This document shows positions 11,359 to 24,010 of a stretch of DNA of 64,000 nucleotides, piece after piece. Below the pieces are notes generated by a model. That model was not told where the DNA came from, did not search any database, and saw nothing but the letters and a program-made list of their open reading frames with translations. The DNA is from Conchocele bisecta (Eukaryota > Mollusca > Bivalvia > Lucinida > Thyasiridae). The translations under genes were made by a program, and so were the position numbers. Location: contig CM055267.1 of NCBI GenBank assembly GCA_029237695.1, forward strand, positions 12,179,043 through 12,243,042, given 5' to 3'. Numbering within the stretch: the stretch's first letter is position 1; every line of letters starts with the position of its first letter.

Positions 11359-12057
11359 CTGCGGGCCAATCTTTTCTGTCTGCACTTCACGTAGTTCCAG
11401 GCTATTTTCCTTATTGAACTTACTGGGCTTGCACTCTAGCCGATGCACCTTTGTCCTGGTCGCGACACGCGTCATGTATCTGCGACAGTAGTGGAAACGT
11501 ACAACCTTTATGAATACCTGCACCCACTGTGGCACTGGGTCGATGTCGGCCTTGTGGTAGACGCGGAGACTGATGATGGTGAAGAAGGTGACGCAGCAGC
11601 TGTGTATGAGCATGTACAGCACGAAGAATGTCAGGTGCGACAGCGGCGTGGAGCTCTTGGGCATATTGCTGCCCAGCAGGCTCATGAACATCGTGAACGC
11701 CAGGAAACACGTGATGGAGAAGGACACGCGCTTCCCGGAGGTGGCCGGCAGCAGAAACACGCACGGACTGAGGAAGCTGAGCAGGACTGGTGGCACGAGA
11801 ATGTTCACCAAGAAATACTCGAAACGCCGCTTGAAGTTCAGTTCTATGCTAAATATTGGGATTTTATCCATATTCGACCCAACAGCATGTATTCTACGAA
11901 GCTCCCATCCACTGTTTTCGATAATAGCAAATGACCTGCCTTTTTGAACACTGCCAAACATCGTGATCTCTGATGTCACGTATCCCCAAGGAGCGATGTC
12001 AATGTGGCATTTCTGGATATCAAATGGGAAGTTGGTTACATCAACAGAGCAGGAAGC
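11359..12057 (-). CDS. nAChR-like exon 3 (5' part): Cys-loop, TM1-TM3 and cytoplasmic loop
   Basis: 233 codons, acceptor at 12059-12058 (TTGGCAG|GCT). It starts ASCSVDVTNFPFDIQKC, the Cys-loop with the FPFD motif. TM1 includes VPPVLLSFL, TM2 includes SFSITCFLAFTMF, and TM3 ends in SLRVYH. At TM2 the segment reads SGKRVSFS where cation channels usually read SGEKVSLS, so the -1' glutamate is replaced by lysine (residue 281). The cytoplasmic loop is only ~80 residues. The frame ends cleanly at CAG (11361-11359), exactly at the transposon boundary. The open frame continues into the element to 11176, but those ~60 codons are transposon sequence. Confidence 0.92.
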
Positions 12058-14552
12058 CTGCCAACAAAGGGAGAATTGTTAATACAAGCTTCAAATAGGC
12101 AAATAATGGCAATAAACAACATCACAATTCTTCAACTAAAACATGCATGGTCATCCTAGCCATAAAGTAGGATGAGACGCCAGGTGGCGCATTTATGTGT
12201 AATATGGTATATAGGGCTTTTCCTAGCAACACGATAGTTATGGAAACAATTGACCGATTTAAGCTACAACCTTGGCACTCACAACAGGCGTTACTCATAT
12301 TTCCTTCGTATGACAACCTTTGGAAATGTTGAGACTAAAATACGTGTATGTTTAATGATTTAAGATTACAATAGTTGTAATATGTCTCTGGTATCATTAA
12401 ATATATGCACCACCAGGTGGAACCACCTAGCAAACCGTGAGCGAATATGTTATGAGTTTCAAAATCCAAAAAGGGGAGGTAATCATTGATCTAGGGATTA
12501 ACTTTAAAGAAATAATATCACATTTGGCACCTATACACCAAAAATAAGGCATGTACCAAGTACAGAGTATGCATATACCTATTACAGTGCAACGGCAGTC
12601 TTACGACAGGAAATTGCACATAGTGAATTCCCAAGTCTGAAATGGGAAGATGTCGTCCAGAATACAGGCATAGGTGAAAAGTAATGTTTCCAGTATCAGA
12701 CATATATATTTATTATTGTTTTTTATGTTATCTCCCTTGAGATAGCATATTATGTCACGCAAATGTCTATGGGGGAACCATATTGTCGTGCTACGCATAA
12801 ACGGCGAGTACGACCAAGAAAATAGTGCCCCGTGCCAACGTATCCTATGACGTTTTGGTCTGTCTTGCTTTTTATCTAAACTTATACATATACTATTCTA
12901 TATAGTTTTCACAGTTTTGGGCTGAGTTTATCAGTGACATTGTGGAATACAATGTTTACATACGAATCAAGACATTTCGTGCGTATGAATACAGCAGCTA
13001 TTATATTTAGTTCTCACAGTTAGGTAGCAGTGACCAGTTAGCCGCCACTTTCGTACACTTTTTTCTGGGAGTTACAAACAATAATTTATTCTAGAGAAAA
13101 CGTGTGGATGGAAATGGGTTTGCACCAGCACAGTACATTTGCCTCTGGATGATGATTGAGAAAATATGCAACGTTCAGTCTCTAGTTCCGTAAGTGATCA
13201 GTTTTTGTGGAGATAACATATTTCAGTACTTTCAGTACTTTTATTTGTAACGACGTTCAATAAATGTAATGGACGGACGTGTGAACGTACACACGGGACG
13301 AAAACAAAATAGCTTGTTTTCTTCTGCAAAGGTGATATGAAAATAAAAGCCTCGCACCCATCCGTTCTATGCCAACATTTGGATGGGACTCTGCTAATTA
13401 ATTGCCTGTAGTCGAGTACTATGGCATGCCGTTTTACTATTTATTCAGAGTAAAATATATCTCTTTGAGTCAATAAGATATCTCTTTCAATCAACAAGAT
13501 ATCTCTTAATGACAAACATATATATTATTGACTGAAATAGATATCTGTTTGTCAGAAAGAGATATCTTGTTGATTGAAAGAGATATCTTATTGTCTCAAA
13601 GAGATATATTTTACTCTGAACAAATAGTAAAACGGCGTGCCATAAAGTACAAATTGTACGTTCAAGATTACAGTTTTACTTGAATCCCAAATGCAACAGA
13701 ATATAGTGATGTTGGGCATTTGCTAGTAAAGGTTTGTTTCAACATTGTTATCTATACTGATTTCTCATACTTATGGCAATGCACGTGAACAAAAATGCAC
13801 TTTTACCAGAGATGTTGTAATCTAAGTTCATAATCGTAGAATCGCTTTGAAACAAATAGAAAGCAATACACTCTCATATACTGAAGACTCGTCCCAGGAA
13901 AATAATCACTCCATGATCGTGCGGTGCCCCGTCTCACGAGGAAACAGCATGCATATGCATGAAGCAAAGGCCTCGACTATCATAAATGGAAATTAATTCT
14001 CAATGACAATTACCGTCTCAGCAAACATAATTAAAAGTACAATACATGGCCCCACAGGTCCCGACTTAATTGTAGCATGGTGGGTTAAAACCAGCGCCAC
14101 AATCCTCTCGCCTACCGTGTCGCCATGTTTCTCGGAGATATTACGCAATACAAACCAAACAACGAGCGTCACCGGGTAACTATTAAATAGAAAGCAAATA
14201 TAGAAGAAACAACCAAGCGATTTTGAATAAATACTATACTTGGATTAAATAATTATGTAAACTGATACATGCACCATTAAATCAGAGAAATCGAGACGCT
14301 ATGGAAAAAAACCTGGCACATACAACTTGGGGGCGGCCTGCCCAGCCGAAATGGCAATATTGAGCAGCTGTGTCACCCAATACATAATAACACTCAATTC
14401 CCATGACGGAAACTTCCTAACATAAGCTAACACACAGTCTTATTCGTGTATATTTAATTATCTACCAGCAAAGCATGTCATTTCTAAACTGACCTTACAG
14501 CAACATCACCTCAGTTTGTTTGTACATGTTACATATATTTGTACATATCTAC
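12058..14552 (-). other. intron 2 of the nAChR-like gene
   Basis: 2,495 bp with no coding signal. It contains the palindromic TA-target MITE at 13422-13642. At 13025-13190 it has a segment resembling 26390-26790: both contain GTGACCAGTTAGCCGCCA and TTTGCCTCTGGATGATGATT. The rest is unremarkable. Confidence 0.75.
13422..13642. mobile_element. palindromic MITE with TA target duplication, in the receptor intron
   Basis: 221 bp flanked by TA. The left end is TGGCATGCCGTTTTACTATT and the right end complements it with one substitution near the tip. The arms are ~90 bp and contain repeated GATATCTCTTT blocks, so the whole element can fold back. The TA duplication suggests a Tc1/mariner-mobilised MITE (inference). 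Confidence 0.85.
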
Positions 14553-14678
14553 CCTGATTGCAGTGATGATGCTCCACATAACATGGCCGTCATACGAGAG
14601 TCGGAGACGAGTTGCAGATGAAGTCAGGTCTTTCACCGTCTCACTTGGATTTAACAACAGCAACTTCGGCGTCCACAC
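14553..14678 (-). CDS. nAChR-like exon 2: loop A/E and loop B tryptophan region
   Basis: 42 codons, phase 0 on both sides, acceptor at 14680-14679 (TTGTAG|GTG) and donor at 14552 (AGG|GTAGAT). The translation starts VWTPKLLLLN and ends with VMWSIITAIR, matching the strand before the Cys-loop in nAChRs (usual form V-x-W-x-P-x-x-x-x-x-S-C). It is too short to stand out as an open frame; I found it by reading for the missing piece between exons 1 and 3. The match of both splice sites, the phase and the sequence makes it secure. Confidence 0.87.
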
Positions 14679-15743
14679 CTACAATGAACACGGGGAGGTT
14701 CAATTGGCTCGTACAAATCCCTCCTTTTTGGAATCATCAGGATTTTGTTTATCATATAAATGAGGTCCGCGATAACCATTTTCAATGCATGAATGAGCAG
14801 ACATTATATTAGTCAAAATCCCTACTAACAGCACATAGTAAGGCGTCGCCAAAGTATTGCAATTTATGTCACGTTTCAGAAATACGCTTTTTACATTGAC
14901 CCAAATCTCTTTGCCAATGTGGAGTCCAAATAATAACCGAATGCAGCATTTGGCTTCTAGAAATAAAATAAAAACACTCCGAGGCTGTGAAACTACTGAA
15001 ATATGTAAGGGGTCCATGAGGCAACCATTGGACCCTTTACATATTTCGGTTGCTTCACAACTGAAATTCGAACTCCGTTTTCAAAAATGCTGGTGACGTC
15101 CATGAGAGATGTTACCAAACTGCACGTACAGGAATCATAGGCGGTTATAATCATGCCGAACAAAGATAGTTATTGAATTCCACGATAATAAGTGGAAACT
15201 TATACATATTATAGAAAGGAGACATACTGAAATCAAATGACAATACAATGTATAATGGCAAGGGATCAAATAATAGAAGGTACAAGGAGCAAACGACAGG
15301 TTGAGTGGGTACTAAATTCCAGTCGTCACTTTCGACGACATGTTAGTAACGCACATGGGACTACATCAGAAGTAAAATATATTCGAATTGTTGCGATTTA
15401 TAATATGTTAGATTGGTGCGGTATCCCTAATGAACTATTAGGACACTAATTAAGGAAGTTGCATCGACGTGAAAAAAATACCTACCGTCAAATGTAATCG
15501 CTTACAGTGAGATATGTAAGCGAATTCAGCTTTATTAAAATACAGCACAGGGAATAAATAGAGATATACGTTGTCTATATATACATATTTAAATGAAACA
15601 TGTGTCACTTGTACTTTTCACAAATTAATTCCAGAAAATATCCAGACTGGAAGACAAGAAGAATTAGATACGCGTATAGTGACCACGATGCCTTCGTCCA
15701 AAAAAAGAACCTAATACATTTAAAAGTGAGTAGTTTAAAAAAC
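14679..15743 (-). other. intron 1 of the nAChR-like gene
   Basis: 1,065 bp. At 14985-15056 a short imperfect inverted repeat is built on the CATATTTC/GAAATATG motif. No coding signal seen. Confidence 0.7.
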
Positions 15744-16133
15744 CTTATCTGAAGGGACGGCAACTGATAGCTTCCCGCCCATTTTCACGTTCGGGTCCCA
15801 GGTGGGGTGACCTTCAGCTAACCAGTCCAACTCCATGGATATGACGATGCGTAGCTCTCCGGAAATCTCATCGAATCCCACCAGTGACACGAGATTGCTG
15901 GTGACGGTCAGGTTGAGAGCTTGTGTTAAGTCACGTTTTGGTATGATGTGCGTGTCTACACGGAACAGCGCTGCGTCCACCGTGTTCTTGAAGTCTTCCC
16001 GTGTCATTGTCCAGGTTGTCACATTAAGCTCGTCGACGTCACCGCCCACAGCATGTATTATAGTGAACGCATGCATTATATGAAGAACATGCACATTAGT
16101 CATTAGCTCGTGGAGTAATGTGAATTGTTTCAT
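15744..16133 (-). CDS. nAChR-like exon 1: signal peptide and N-terminal ligand-binding domain
   Basis: 130 codons from ATG at 16133 to a donor site at 15743 (GATAAG|GT). The first ~30 residues are moderately hydrophobic and may be the signal peptide, ending near a GG pair; this start was chosen because no good acceptor precedes the domain. The following residues match the nAChR N-terminal pattern: an ALF motif near residue 55, a beta-strand region, then a tryptophan in ELDWLAEGHPTWDP and VAVPSDK leading into the next exon. The intron phase is 0, and the join reads VPSDK-VW, as in the family's (I/V)P-x-x-x-(V/I)W signature. Confidence 0.88.
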
Positions 16134-17230
16134 AATTACAAATACCGCTGTTTACTCGTAATTTTCATAAGTACGAAAACTGTTGTTAATTGTAAATATT
16201 AGTTTGTCAAAACATGCAGTGTACAGTCTGTCCATGACATATGTATAATCACTATATGAATACGTGCATTGTTTTCCTTCCCGAAACGTCGTGTCGTCGC
16301 GTATTGGCATTAGAGAAAGTATGCAATGTTTGTGCTATTTATCGGTACTGGTAGCGGTCAGTACATGTAGATTCCATAATAATAACCGCTATGGGAACAG
16401 ATAATATCTCTGTCCATTAATGATCACATCTACAAGCTTAAATATTAATGAACACATGTACAGACAGTCTACTTGCAGCTCTGATATAATTGTCAACATT
16501 GAGCCCGCGGGCGATGATGGTGGAATCTATATGAGACAAGCCATGTTATTTTGTACCTAATAAGATGTGCGATTTTTGTCATGAAAACTATTTACAGTCA
16601 CTGGGATATTTTCTGTAAATGTCGTCAACAGGTCAACAAGTTCGTATTTTCTTTTCGCACATCGTTTTAGGTATACAATGTTTGCTAATATCTTATTGCA
16701 ATGTTCAGTTTCCTTCCTGGTCAGGATATACGCAGATCAAAACCTCATTTACCCCTTTGTATGATGACCCGTCCCCATCTTTCATTCTTTGCGACACACC
16801 AACAAGGTGCATGATCACGTGGTTACAACAACAACAACGTCGCCCACTCCAAAGAAAGTATTATTTGATAAACGACAGAAGTTTGGACGAAAATACAGAG
16901 ACCACCAAATGCAGCTTAACAAGACTCGTTTGATGCGCCATATTTCATCAAAATCCGTTACGTAATAAGGACACTATAAAAGAATACGTACTTTGAATCG
17001 GTACGTGTTGTTTATGTTAGTACCACGTGATCATACACATAGAAAACTGTGTAATAGTCCGGCAGTCAGGAGCTTAACATTATTTGGAATAACATAGTAT
17101 GTTTTATTGACGAATTTGCTTGCCCACATAGAACGCCAAATCTACATAAACTAAAATAATTAAAGAACACGTTGTGCCTTACTGAGTGGGAATTTTCATC
17201 TAATACAAATAAACGTTCGGATACGGGTTA
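16134..17230. other. upstream flank of the receptor gene, no further gene seen
   Basis: It would contain the promoter and 5' UTR of the minus-strand receptor gene, but I cannot point to a specific promoter. GTGCCTTACTGAGTGGGA at about 17174 is a stub of the family 1 MITE end. Confidence 0.5.
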
Positions 17231-17234
17231 AATG

Positions 17235-17690
17235 TACATGCCCACCCAGTAGGCACAACATTTTCTTTATAGGAATTAAATAAGTGTATAATTGTGTCAC
17301 TATTCCACCAGTTCTAAAAATTACGAGTGCCTGCTATACAGATATAATCATTTAGTAATATTTGTTTTACTTATAGTGACTCGTACTATTTCCATATGCA
17401 AATGAGGCATTATATTTTTTTCAAAAAGTAATACTAAATAAATGCGTCACCTGAAAAAAACATAATATTTTTGAAAGCTTTTTAAGTATGATCATTGCAC
17501 ACCAAAAAATAAATACAGATAATAAATAGTAATGTCCGTTAACATTTTAAGGAAACACGGTTATCGCCCCTGATATCAGTGTCGAAATTTACGTCGGCTT
17601 TAAAATGTATAATAATGCCAATCAATACGTGGGGTAATGGTGAATTAATGTTTATTTTGCCCGAAAATGTCATATCAACAGAACATACAA
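17235..17690 (-). mobile_element. TTAA-target MITE family 1, reverse orientation
   Basis: Starts after TTAA at 17228-17231 with TGTACATGCCCACCCAGTAG and contains CATATGCAAATGAGGCATTA and AAATAGTAATGTCCGTTAAC. The other end is lost near 17690. Confidence 0.8.
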
Positions 17691-18678
17691 AACTGTCTGT
17701 CTCCTACTGCAATACATAATAGACATATATGACAACGGCAAGCTATAAATATTATGCCAGTAAATTATACAAAAGACGAGATATCTGACCATTTCTCCCA
17801 TAAATCTCAAAATAAATGTTAATGTGTAAACTTTTCAATCTGATGCACATCCTATGTTATTGTACGTTGCCCATAGATAAAGCCATATTTACTCGCATAG
17901 TAGGTGAGTAGACACCAGTAGCAATACACCCAGGTAACTGCTTACATGTCACTGGATTTATACAGAAAACCAGAGTACAGTAGTGGGTATATATGGTATG
18001 TGTTGTGTGGTTTGCCAGGCAAAAATGATACACTGTGCGATTTTCCGTGTATGAGGGTAATTATAATGTCGGTTCATGTTGTTAAAAACACAGACGCAAA
18101 CCTGTCCAGAAAATTGACATATTTTACAGTTTGGTATTTGGTGTAATATAATTGATAGGAGTCCGTTCTCCTGGCTTCTCTACATGTGATTAGCTACATT
18201 ATATCATATGTTCTACTTCACATTTTGAGTTCTTTGTCAAATGGCAGAACAGTTGAAACTGGATTATGGCTGGAACACACACATTCTCAGACCCATGGAA
18301 CAAGCCCCATACTCGGCTACAGCTCGAGGATAGCCAAGCATGATTCACCAGGCTCATCGCCCAGCTACAGCCTGCGATGTCGGCATATGCCAGACAGTGA
18401 GCTGGGGATAGAGAGTTCAGATATATAGCTCAGAACATCGCTGAGCTGAGCAGTTCAGTAACAGTAGCTACCAGACAAATATCCCAGTAATAATACCATA
18501 GGTTCAGGATATACTATGCTGATCGACATGACTGTCATCACATAGTTAGCCCAGAGTAGGGTACGGACGTGTTAGCTCAGAGTTGAGACGAGCTACACTC
18601 CCGGCAACACAGGTATGTTCATGATAGAGCGCCCATCTGGTGGTATCGCTCATACCACGAGACTAACACTGTAGGGAA
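17691..18678. other. no gene seen
   Basis: No credible coding frame or repeat. 18410-18480 has short CTCAG-rich direct repeats. Confidence 0.5.
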
Positions 18679-18680
18679 TA

Positions 18681-19100
18681 CATGCCCACTCAGTAGCACA
18701 GAATGTTCTTTATATCAGAGACATCATCTGAGACATTTTCTGGCAAACTAAACATTAAGTCACCATTACCCCATGTATTGATTGACAGTATTATACATTT
18801 TACATCAGACGTAAATTTCCACACTGATATTAGGGGCGATAACCATGTTTCCTTAAAGTGTTAACGGACATTACTATTTGTTCTCTGTATTTATTTTTTG
18901 ATGTGCAATGATCATACTTTATAACCTTTTGAAAATATTATATGTCTCAGGTGACGCATTTAATTAGTATACATAATTAAAAAATATCATGCCTCATTTG
19001 CATATGAAAAAAAAAATAGCCTTATACCACCGCGAGTGACTATCGGTAAAATAAATATCTGTATAGCCGGCACTCGTATTTTTTAGAACTGGTGGAATAG
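18681..19100 (+). mobile_element. TTAA-target MITE family 1, 3'-truncated
   Basis: Begins TACATGCCCACTCAGTAGCA and follows the family to TTTTAGAACTGGTGGAATAG; the terminal repeat on the right is missing. Confidence 0.8.
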
Positions 19101-21293
19101 GCATATAGTACAGTAGCAATTGACGTGAAAACGGTCAAACCCAGACATTTTCGATAACAAGCAAATTTGTGTCCCAAAATCTTCATACAGGTCTCCTACA
19201 TGTGTGAAAAAAATTCCCCGAAATTCCCACCTGGGGAAAGTCCCTAATTTGATAATTCCAAGATGCCCGCCATGTGTAGGCCAAATTATTAAGTGTTTCA
19301 TCTTTGGACTGGCTTATGATAGGATCATGATTTTGGTGTCTATACCAATGTTTTGACATATGAGGAATGCAATGCAACCATTTCCAATGATGTCCGACCA
19401 TGTTCATGTCACTAAAATTCAAAATGGCCGCCATTTTCACCGAAAATAACCAATATCGAGTATAACTCTTTGTGGGTTTGTGCTACAGAAACTGTTTTTG
19501 TGACAATACCCATGTTTTGCCATATCAGGACTTCAGTGGAATCATTCTTATAATATCAAAGTACATTTTATTGAATGCTTAATATGTTAATCTAACATTC
19601 AAACTGTTTAATATGGCACAAAAAAGCATCCATTTTTTTGTCCAAAAATGTATGCTGTACAAAGACAACACATTGCAATAGCCAACATGGGTTACCGTCA
19701 CAATTATCTATCTAGGCCTACATGTCAGTATTACATAAACACTGATGTATCTGGCTACCAAACAACATCACCATACATGTCTTAAACCACATTATCATGT
19801 CTTCTATTTGTTACAGGCGCGGATCCAGGGGGTGTGTCCAACGGGTCCGGACCAACCTCTGCTACCTGGTTTTTTTTATATCGCTTCGTAGTACATTATA
19901 TATTTGTCAATTACGGTATTTCTGGACTGGCGATGACCATCACATCCCTTTATTCGGTAAGTTCCCCAATTGGGTGTTGCCCTAACAAGTAAGCGCAAGA
20001 ATCGGGGAACAACTACAACAACAACAACAACATAACGTTTATTTTGTGCCATTATTTAAAAATTGTTAAATGCCACATGTTGAGTAAGTTACATAATTAA
20101 TGAATAGAACTTGACCATGTTGATTTACTTCTTCTTCTTACCAATCTCCCTGGAGAAAACACAAATGCGACTCTTCCCAATTGCCATATCGATGACATAC
20201 AACCCCAAATCCGTGTGTTACCTATATCCGTGCACAGTCAGCCTGGGTTGGGTTACTATTGTTCCAGAGAAAAACACTGTTTTGCTCTGTTAGGTAACAC
20301 CCCCTGGCCAATATTTTTTGCAGGTAACCCCACCCCCCCCCAGACCCATTGTTGTAGTGGGGGTAGGGGAGAGGAGACTGGGGGTAGAGGAGAGGGGGGG
20401 GGGGGGCGTAGGTTTATCGAATAATATGGAGAACTTATGTTGTTACCCCGGCGTCGGCGTTGCTCAAGTTTGTATCTCAAATACTGCGAGGCCTAGACCC
20501 AACATACTTGCACATAATCATGAGCCGGTGTTGTGCACAACAAACTACTGTCAGACACCTGCCATTCAAGTGACATTGACCTACTTGACCTAATTTTGCT
20601 CTATTTACTTAATCATGTTCTTTGTTAACCTTATTTTACTCACGTTTTGTTTTACTAATAGGCTGGCATAGTCGAGCTATGGTGATCTCAATAAGCTCTT
20701 GTCTAGTCTTGGATTAACCACTGCCAGAATTATTGGATCCATGCATGCCTGAACATGACGTTTTGCCACATGGAAATGTTTGTGTATGATTTCCAAATAT
20801 CTGACGCAGCAGGAGAAAAAATGTCAAATTGGGGCTTCGGCCAATGTAGCTCCTGGTCATCTAACACATTTCCTATGTATGATGTTGATCTAAATTGTTC
20901 ATGAAAAGCATCATGAGTATTTCCCTGACAAATTGCGGCAAGTGTATGCCCTGATCAGACTGAGAGGATGTACAGGATGGTATTGGTATACACTGGTTGT
21001 AAACCCTAATCAGGCCATTGTTCCCATAATGGCATTGCTTGTCACATATATGTTGAATTATATAATAAAGCATTATTCGTTTATATATTTCAGATACAAT
21101 ATTACAGCCCTGTGGATCCTGGACAACCGGTGTACAAGCGCGTCACATGGACAATATACATGAGCATATATGTAGCAGATACAGCGCCAGGAGTACGATC
21201 TGCATAGATGAAAAAGCAAGTGTGTTGACACCGACAGTATGGACATGTCTTATTTCGTCGTACATAGCGTGTGTCGTATATATAGAGAATAGT
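19101..21293. other. no gene seen
   Basis: Non-coding. Notable simple sequence: (CAA)n at about 20008-20031 and G/C-rich runs at 20330-20410. Open frames here are short and unsupported. Confidence 0.5.
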
Positions 21294-21418
21294 AGGTTAA
21301 TGCCGTGAATGGGAAAAAGTATCTGGCAAGGCTTAGGAAACGGGATGGGCGAGGCTCTGCCGAGCACATCCCGTTTCCGTGCCGCGCCAGATAGTTTTCC
21401 CATTCACGGCACTAACCT
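21294..21418. repeat. 125-bp palindrome
   Basis: Arms start AGGTTAATGCCGTGAATGGG and end CCCATTCACGGCACTAACCT. The core is GGGCGAGGCTCTGCCGAGCAC between GGAAACGGGAT and ATCCCGTTTCC. It is preceded by TATATAGAGAATA, as are the 10.4 and 52.5 kb palindromes. It may be a solo foldback element. Confidence 0.88.
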
Positions 21419-24010
21419 CAACTCAACTCAACATATCTTTATTTACATCCCATTACAGTGAAAAACATGCAACATGGGGAAATAAAACAGAGTATATATG
21501 CATGGCGGTATCTGCTACAGTACAATATAGTGGTTTTTCAAATTACTTGCGATGCGGATTATCGACAAAAATAGTGGTGTCGGTACGCCGAGTGGATTAT
21601 ATTACAAATGTATCACGTACTGAATGTGACGTACTGAATGTGACGTACATGGTTACAAACATGTCTGCGCACAGAAATACGTACTGTAAATGCTCAACAG
21701 TGTTATCAACAGAAGCCTAGATCGAAACGAAATATCTAGGAGACTGTTATATTCACGCGTTCGTAGCTATGTTAATACACACTGTAAATGCGTATCATCT
21801 ACAGAAGCCTAGACAGAAACGAAATATCTAGGAGACTGTTATGTTTATGACATGGTAATATAATAATACTTTTGTGCACATAACTATTATACAAAGGCAG
21901 TCACTATTTCTGCAGACGTACATTTCACGAGCAAACATGATATACAACATATACTTCCAACACTGTGCATGATAGAACTAAACGCAGAATATCGAATTGT
22001 ATGTGACGCGGCCGTGGGTAAAGCTAATAAGTCCATATGAAAGAACGTGTATCACTTTCGCAGCGAGTTTGTCATCCGACCATATCACGTATATCCGTGA
22101 TCCGGGCACGTGTCACACTTACTACAATATTGGGGAATAGTAAAGGCGGTGTATAGACACCAAATACCAATAACTGTTCACATAGGTATACATAATCGAC
22201 ATTGTAGATTAGTATAAAATCGGCTATGCTGGACTGCATTCTTACAGTTAGTGTATTTAGTGGATCAGACATCGTTCACTTGTTATATCATTACCAGTGT
22301 CGCTATGCGATAAGCGGGCCTATTGGACTCTCGCCCGATGCAGTGTCGGATCAGAAGGCAGAAACGTGCATCCCGGTATGGACATCACTGTGAGTGTAAT
22401 TTGTATGACAGAGTATCCATATTTGAACAGGGAACTATATAGGTACATATCGGGCTGCACGGTTGTGCAAGCTAGCACGGGACTGCATTGTTCGGGAGCC
22501 AAACTTTCTCTGTCTTAATTGGTATGGTAACTTAGCGAAACTTGTTCATGATTACGTTTGCGAATTTACTCAGGTTAATTAATTCGACTTTATCTTCGGT
22601 AGTCATTAATAATTTAAATGTATGTTCGCTTGGCATTTCATGATATCGTGAATGGATAACCTACTATTCTATTTATCCCGTCAACATCAACAAATACATA
22701 TAGCTTCAAAATGCAAAAAGATAACCTCAGCTACCGCACATATTAATACGCAGAGATTAGGTTGTATTGACAGGATATCAAAAATGTTTCACGGCACCGT
22801 GTTTCACGGCACATACGCATATGACAGGATACATATTGACAGTAGTACAGAAGTAATTCTCCGCTACTGGATTTGAACATATGCTTAGTGTATTTCAAAT
22901 GTGTAGACCGATCGTTATGATAATACAACGCATATAGAAGCAGTTAGCATGACATGTACAACATGGATACATGTATAGTGTGCAGTAGCTCAGCATATTC
23001 ATAAGTTGATAGCACGGCTGCTCAGACTGGTGACAGCTGCATTATGCCAGCCGCGTTGAACGCCGGTCTCGTGCTTTAGCTAGCCGGGCCAGAGAAAGAC
23101 TGATAATTCGTTACATAAATGTTGGCTCCCGGGCCCAACGAGGGACTGGCAGCTTGTAAATATAACATTCCGTTCAGCAAGTTCAGTAGCCTAGACCATG
23201 GTATAGCTAGCTGGTCAAATAGGCATACTAGCTTACATGCATAATGTAAACGCCCATTCAACTTATTGCGTTTATATCCCAGTACAGTTGAACATGGGCT
23301 AAAGGCCACCTCCGAATAGCAATTACCTGTCTATAGCAATCACGCTTTTGCTTTCCCAAGTATTCAATTACTACATAAATGAATCTGTGAACAAAGACCA
23401 CCTGTCAACAAATCTTCTCTTCCCATGGGTGGCCTTTATTCACATGTTTGACTGTATTTACATTAGACCCGCGTTACGTCGCGCGACGTTGTTGATTCGT
23501 TAAAGGCTTTTTGTTTACGTCATTAAAATGCATGACGTTCATCGTCGTTGTCAAGAACGTCAAACTATTGACCGACAATATTGCTGTCCCAGCAATTGCG
23601 ACACAATGACGTAAGACAAGATTATTCTTAATGCTAACGCCATATGTGCTTATATTTACATGTTTTAATATATCAGAAAATGCAGTGTAAATATAAGTAA
23701 TACAATCATGGGCTGTTGCGTTTACGTTAAATCACAGCCGATTAGTTGTACTCCCCCTCCATCCGCCCCCAATTCGGCCATTAGACGGATCCATCTGATC
23801 TGACTATAATATCCATTATAATTTATACACGTAGTATATTATAAAGGCGGAATGTGTATGGGGTACACTCGCCTGTGGTTAGACGACTTGGGGAAGGGTG
23901 ACTATTAGTCAATGATATGGGATTTGTAATATGTAGCCTATGTCTCTGCTATTAGTAGGCTATACAAGACATTTGGGATCACATTGAACATTATGAACAC
24001 TGTCAGAGAC
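21419..24010. other. no gene seen; local direct repeats and CRE-like motifs
   Basis: 21712-21750 and 21802-21842 are a direct repeat (AGAAGCCTAGA, GAAACGAAATATCTAGGAGA). 21610-21655 holds tandem GTACTGAATGTGAC. 23470-23640 carries ACGTCATT, TGACGTTCAT and AATGACGTAAG, and is related, inverted, to 53650-53770. No coding signal. Confidence 0.5.

Larger units (their letters stand above)
9683..16133 (-). pseudogene. nicotinic acetylcholine receptor-like Cys-loop subunit, last exon split by a transposon
   Basis: Pentameric ligand-gated ion channel subunit, expected at the plasma membrane. Seen: four coding pieces (16133-15744, 14678-14553, 12057-11359, 9808-9683) with in-phase GT/AG introns, giving 130+42+233+41 = 446 residues, a normal nAChR length. 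Order: probable signal peptide, ligand-binding domain, Cys-loop with 13 residues between cysteines (about 175 and 189), TM1 (about 251-275), TM2 (282-301), TM3 (313-338), a short cytoplasmic loop and TM4 (419-442). The vicinal Cys-Cys pair of alpha subunits is absent from loop C, so this is a non-alpha-type or divergent subunit. A 1,545-bp element (9814-11358) with a 5-bp duplication sits in the cytoplasmic loop. As sequenced, translation enters the element and stops at 11176, so TM4 is lost. Whether other alleles lack the insertion cannot be seen. The family call is firm; the subtype is unknown. Confidence 0.93.

Noticed and set aside
9809..11363. The transposon acting as an intron (introner) in the receptor gene
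   Set aside because: A GT at 11359-11358 and an AG at 9810-9809 exist at the junctions, but removing that 1,551-bp interval leaves the exon one base short and shifts the TM4 frame. Other splice choices cannot be excluded without RNA data.
10944..11390. Open frames with repeated KIQFCVTKFNSV, also near 52 and 53.3 kb
   Set aside because: Translation of the 20-bp subterminal arrays of the transposon, open in several frames and on both strands.
11443..11947. Plus-strand open frames of 163 and 124 codons opposite the receptor exon
   Set aside because: Antisense shadows of the GC-richer TM1-TM3 exon.
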